Assembly (NCBI GenBank): GCA_036276235.1
Contig: DATBDZ010000166.1
Span: 1-7,146 of the forward strand
Direction of reading: 5' to 3'
Source: JANWHF01 sp036276235
GTDB taxonomy: Bacteria; Planctomycetota; Phycisphaerae; Tepidisphaerales; Tepidisphaeraceae
Length of the DNA: 7,146 nucleotides
Both the position numbers and the translations under genes were made by a program. Shown here in pieces: positions 5,663 to 7,146 of this stretch (the stretch's first letter is position 1; every line of letters starts with the position of its first letter). Under the pieces are notes generated by a model that saw only the letters and a program-made list of their open reading frames with translations, did no database searches and was not told the origin of the DNA.

Positions 5663-7120
5663 TCATCCGATGAGCGACTGAAACGTCCATTGATCCGCCG
5701 GCGTGAATTGGGAGACATCGATGGCTGCGCCGACACCGAAATGGCGGTCTACCATGCTGCCGATTTCTACCGCGCCGTTTTCTACGCGGAGCGTGGCGTA
5801 ACCATCAGCATGACGGCGGAAGCTGTCGGGGTGGGATTTGAGAACGGCGTCCTGGATCGATGGCCCGAACATGCTCAGGCCTTTGAAATAATGCTGGCCG
5901 TTGCGCTCAGCGTGGGTGATGCCGAGGTTGCCGACTACGCACAGGTCCTGCATCAGGGCGACCGGGCCGATGTTGGTCAGGTCTTCGGCGCTTTGCATGT
6001 AGAGGCGCGAGCCATCGGATCGTCGGCGATGTTCGAGCAGGCAGGCGTTGGCGATCCCTTTGATCACGCCCTTGCAGTTCTTGTGGCTGGAGCCGACGTA
6101 GCCCAGATCGAGCGCCTCGCGGACGGATGTGAGCGAGCCGTCCGATTCGTCGATGAGCGTCGGCGGGCGGTCGGGCCAGCGGGAAAATTCACCGGCGATT
6201 TCCGGGCTCAGCGCAACGCTGCGATGCAGCGGCTGCTCGACGAACATGACGTGGCCCAGGAAATCTTTAAGAGCTGCATCCTGCGTGAGGCCGGCCCAGA
6301 ACTCGCGGTACGGCTCGACCGCCTTGAAGTTTTCGTTGCCGTCCAGCGTGTACGCGTACCGGTTGCCGCAACCTTTGGCGATCACCTCGGCAACTTTCCG
6401 TACGCGCTCCTGATCCCGCTTCACATCGCCCCACAGCTTGATCTTGAAATGTGTCAGGCCGTAGGCGGCGATGTTCGCCTCCAGCGATTGCGGCAGGCCG
6501 TCATTCACGCGCTGATCGTCGGTGATCTCGCTATCGGTCAGCGGATCGGTCAGACCGACGGTGTGGCGAACGATGATCGACCGCAGCGGCTGGGCGGGAA
6601 GCAGATCGCGCGGCTCAGCGCCGCTCAACTCCGAATGAACGCGGCCCAATTGAATGCCTAAACGATTTTCGCGCAGCGCAGTTGAGAATGAGATTTCCTG
6701 ATCGCGGCAAAAGGCGTCGATGACGGCGCGCTCGACGAGGCTCGGCCCAAACGCCGCCAGCAGCGGCGGATATCCCCACCCGCCGGCCCAGGCGCTGTGC
6801 GCCAGCCGCAAATGCTCCCAGAGATCGAAGACACTCGCCCGCGCGCCGCCCGCCTGCGCGATATCGCATGCCATCCGGATGATGGCGAGCATATCCTTGA
6901 TGTCATCCTCGAAGCTGGTCGCTGGGTCTTTGGTGAACCATTTGTTGGGCAGAAAATCCGCCGCGATTCCCTGCGCGCGGCGGCCGTCGATCTCAACGAC
7001 CGCGCTGACAAAAAGATGCGGAACGACGGTGACAGTGGTGATGCCAAATCGAAACGGCATCCGCAGGCGGGTGTTGACGATGCGGAGATCGGTGGAGATG
7101 ACGCGGATGGGTATAGGCAT
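5663..7120 (-). CDS. Enolase-superfamily protein (mandelate racemase/muconate lactonizing enzyme-like)
   Basis: This 485-aa protein has an N-terminal capping domain (about residues 1-150, starting IRVISTDLRIVNTRLRMPF) and a TIM-barrel domain. Superfamily motifs appear in order: KIK at 226-228 (the KxK acid/base position), LDGNENF with D260 and N262 as candidate metal ligand and neighbour, FVEQP with E295 as second ligand, and LIDESDGS with D324/E325 as third. SSHKNCKG (344-351) carries lysines and a histidine on the sixth strand, and H403-E405 lies further on. Such enzymes abstract a proton next to a carboxylate with Mg2+ bound, catalysing racemization, epimerization, dehydration or cycloisomerization. 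The length exceeds the usual 350-400 aa, so it is a divergent subgroup. The substrate cannot be read from sequence. The ATG at 7120 suits the N-terminal domain; no Shine-Dalgarno sequence is seen, only a nine-T run (7136-7128 on the minus strand) shortly upstream. It was probably transcribed from a promoter beyond the right edge. Confidence 0.88.
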   Translation of the reverse strand: MPIPIRVISTDLRIVNTRLRMPFRFGITTVTVVPHLFVSAVVEIDGRRAQGIAADFLPNKWFTKDPATSFEDDIKDMLAIIRMACDIAQAGGARASVFDLWEHLRLAHSAWAGGWGYPPLLAAFGPSLVERAVIDAFCRDQEISFSTALRENRLGIQLGRVHSELSGAEPRDLLPAQPLRSIIVRHTVGLTDPLTDSEITDDQRVNDGLPQSLEANIAAYGLTHFKIKLWGDVKRDQERVRKVAEVIAKGCGNRYAYTLDGNENFKAVEPYREFWAGLTQDAALKDFLGHVMFVEQPLHRSVALSPEIAGEFSRWPDRPPTLIDESDGSLTSVREALDLGYVGSSHKNCKGVIKGIANACLLEHRRRSDGSRLYMQSAEDLTNIGPVALMQDLCVVGNLGITHAERNGQHYFKGLSMFGPSIQDAVLKSHPDSFRRHADGYATLRVENGAVEIGSMVDRHFGVGAAIDVSQFTPADQWTFQSLIG

Positions 7121-7146
7121 CTGTTTGAAAAAAAAAGTCGGCCGGG

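Noticed and set aside
5624..6661. 345-codon open frame on the plus strand
   Set aside because: It lies opposite the enolase-superfamily gene, whose motifs are unmistakable on the minus strand; the plus-strand product resembles no family.

Overview
The window looks like chromosomal DNA of a high-GC planctomycete, probably near the Phycisphaerae. Three things point that way: a secreted protein whose Arg-rich N-terminus ends in LEGRTLLS (a variant of the planctomycetal LEPR-XLL / LEPRTLLS motif), a membrane protein with the CPxCGYDLxG...CPECG zinc ribbon common in planctomycete hypothetical proteins, and sparse Shine-Dalgarno sites. The lineage is inferred from motif recall, with no search run.

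Layout, left to right. (1) 2-970 (+): the C-terminal part of an ArnT/PMT-like polytopic glycosyltransferase, cut by the left edge. (2) 971-1090: a convergent intergenic gap filled by two opposed copies of a 35-bp degenerate heptanucleotide repeat that form an imperfect palindrome. (3) 1091-2983 (-): a 630-aa secreted or surface beta-helix protein (choice-of-anchor Q type) with two SdrD-B-like domains carrying four calcium-loop motifs. (4) 2984-3270: a divergent intergenic region with a strong RBS for the surface protein, a GC hairpin and a third copy of the 35-bp repeat. (5) 3271-4131 (+): a five-helix membrane protein whose N-terminal zinc ribbon is split between two reading frames. (6) 4114-5484 (-): a single-TM planctomycete hypothetical protein with a pseudopilin-like C-terminal segment, overlapping the previous gene tail to tail by 18 bp. 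(7) 5485-5662: a gap with three short hairpins, one a likely terminator. (8) 5663-7120 (-): a complete enolase-superfamily (mandelate racemase/muconate lactonizing enzyme-like) protein.

The genes do not form an obvious pathway. Orientations alternate (+ - + - -), and only the last two could be co-transcribed, with hairpins between them. I see no mobile element, CRISPR array, rRNA, tRNA, phage gene or defence system. The most interesting points are the repeat family in three in-register copies, two of them bracketing the surface-protein gene in inverted orientation, the split zinc ribbon, and the regular calcium-loop architecture of the surface protein. The window otherwise reads as ordinary planctomycete chromosome, with no clear new system.
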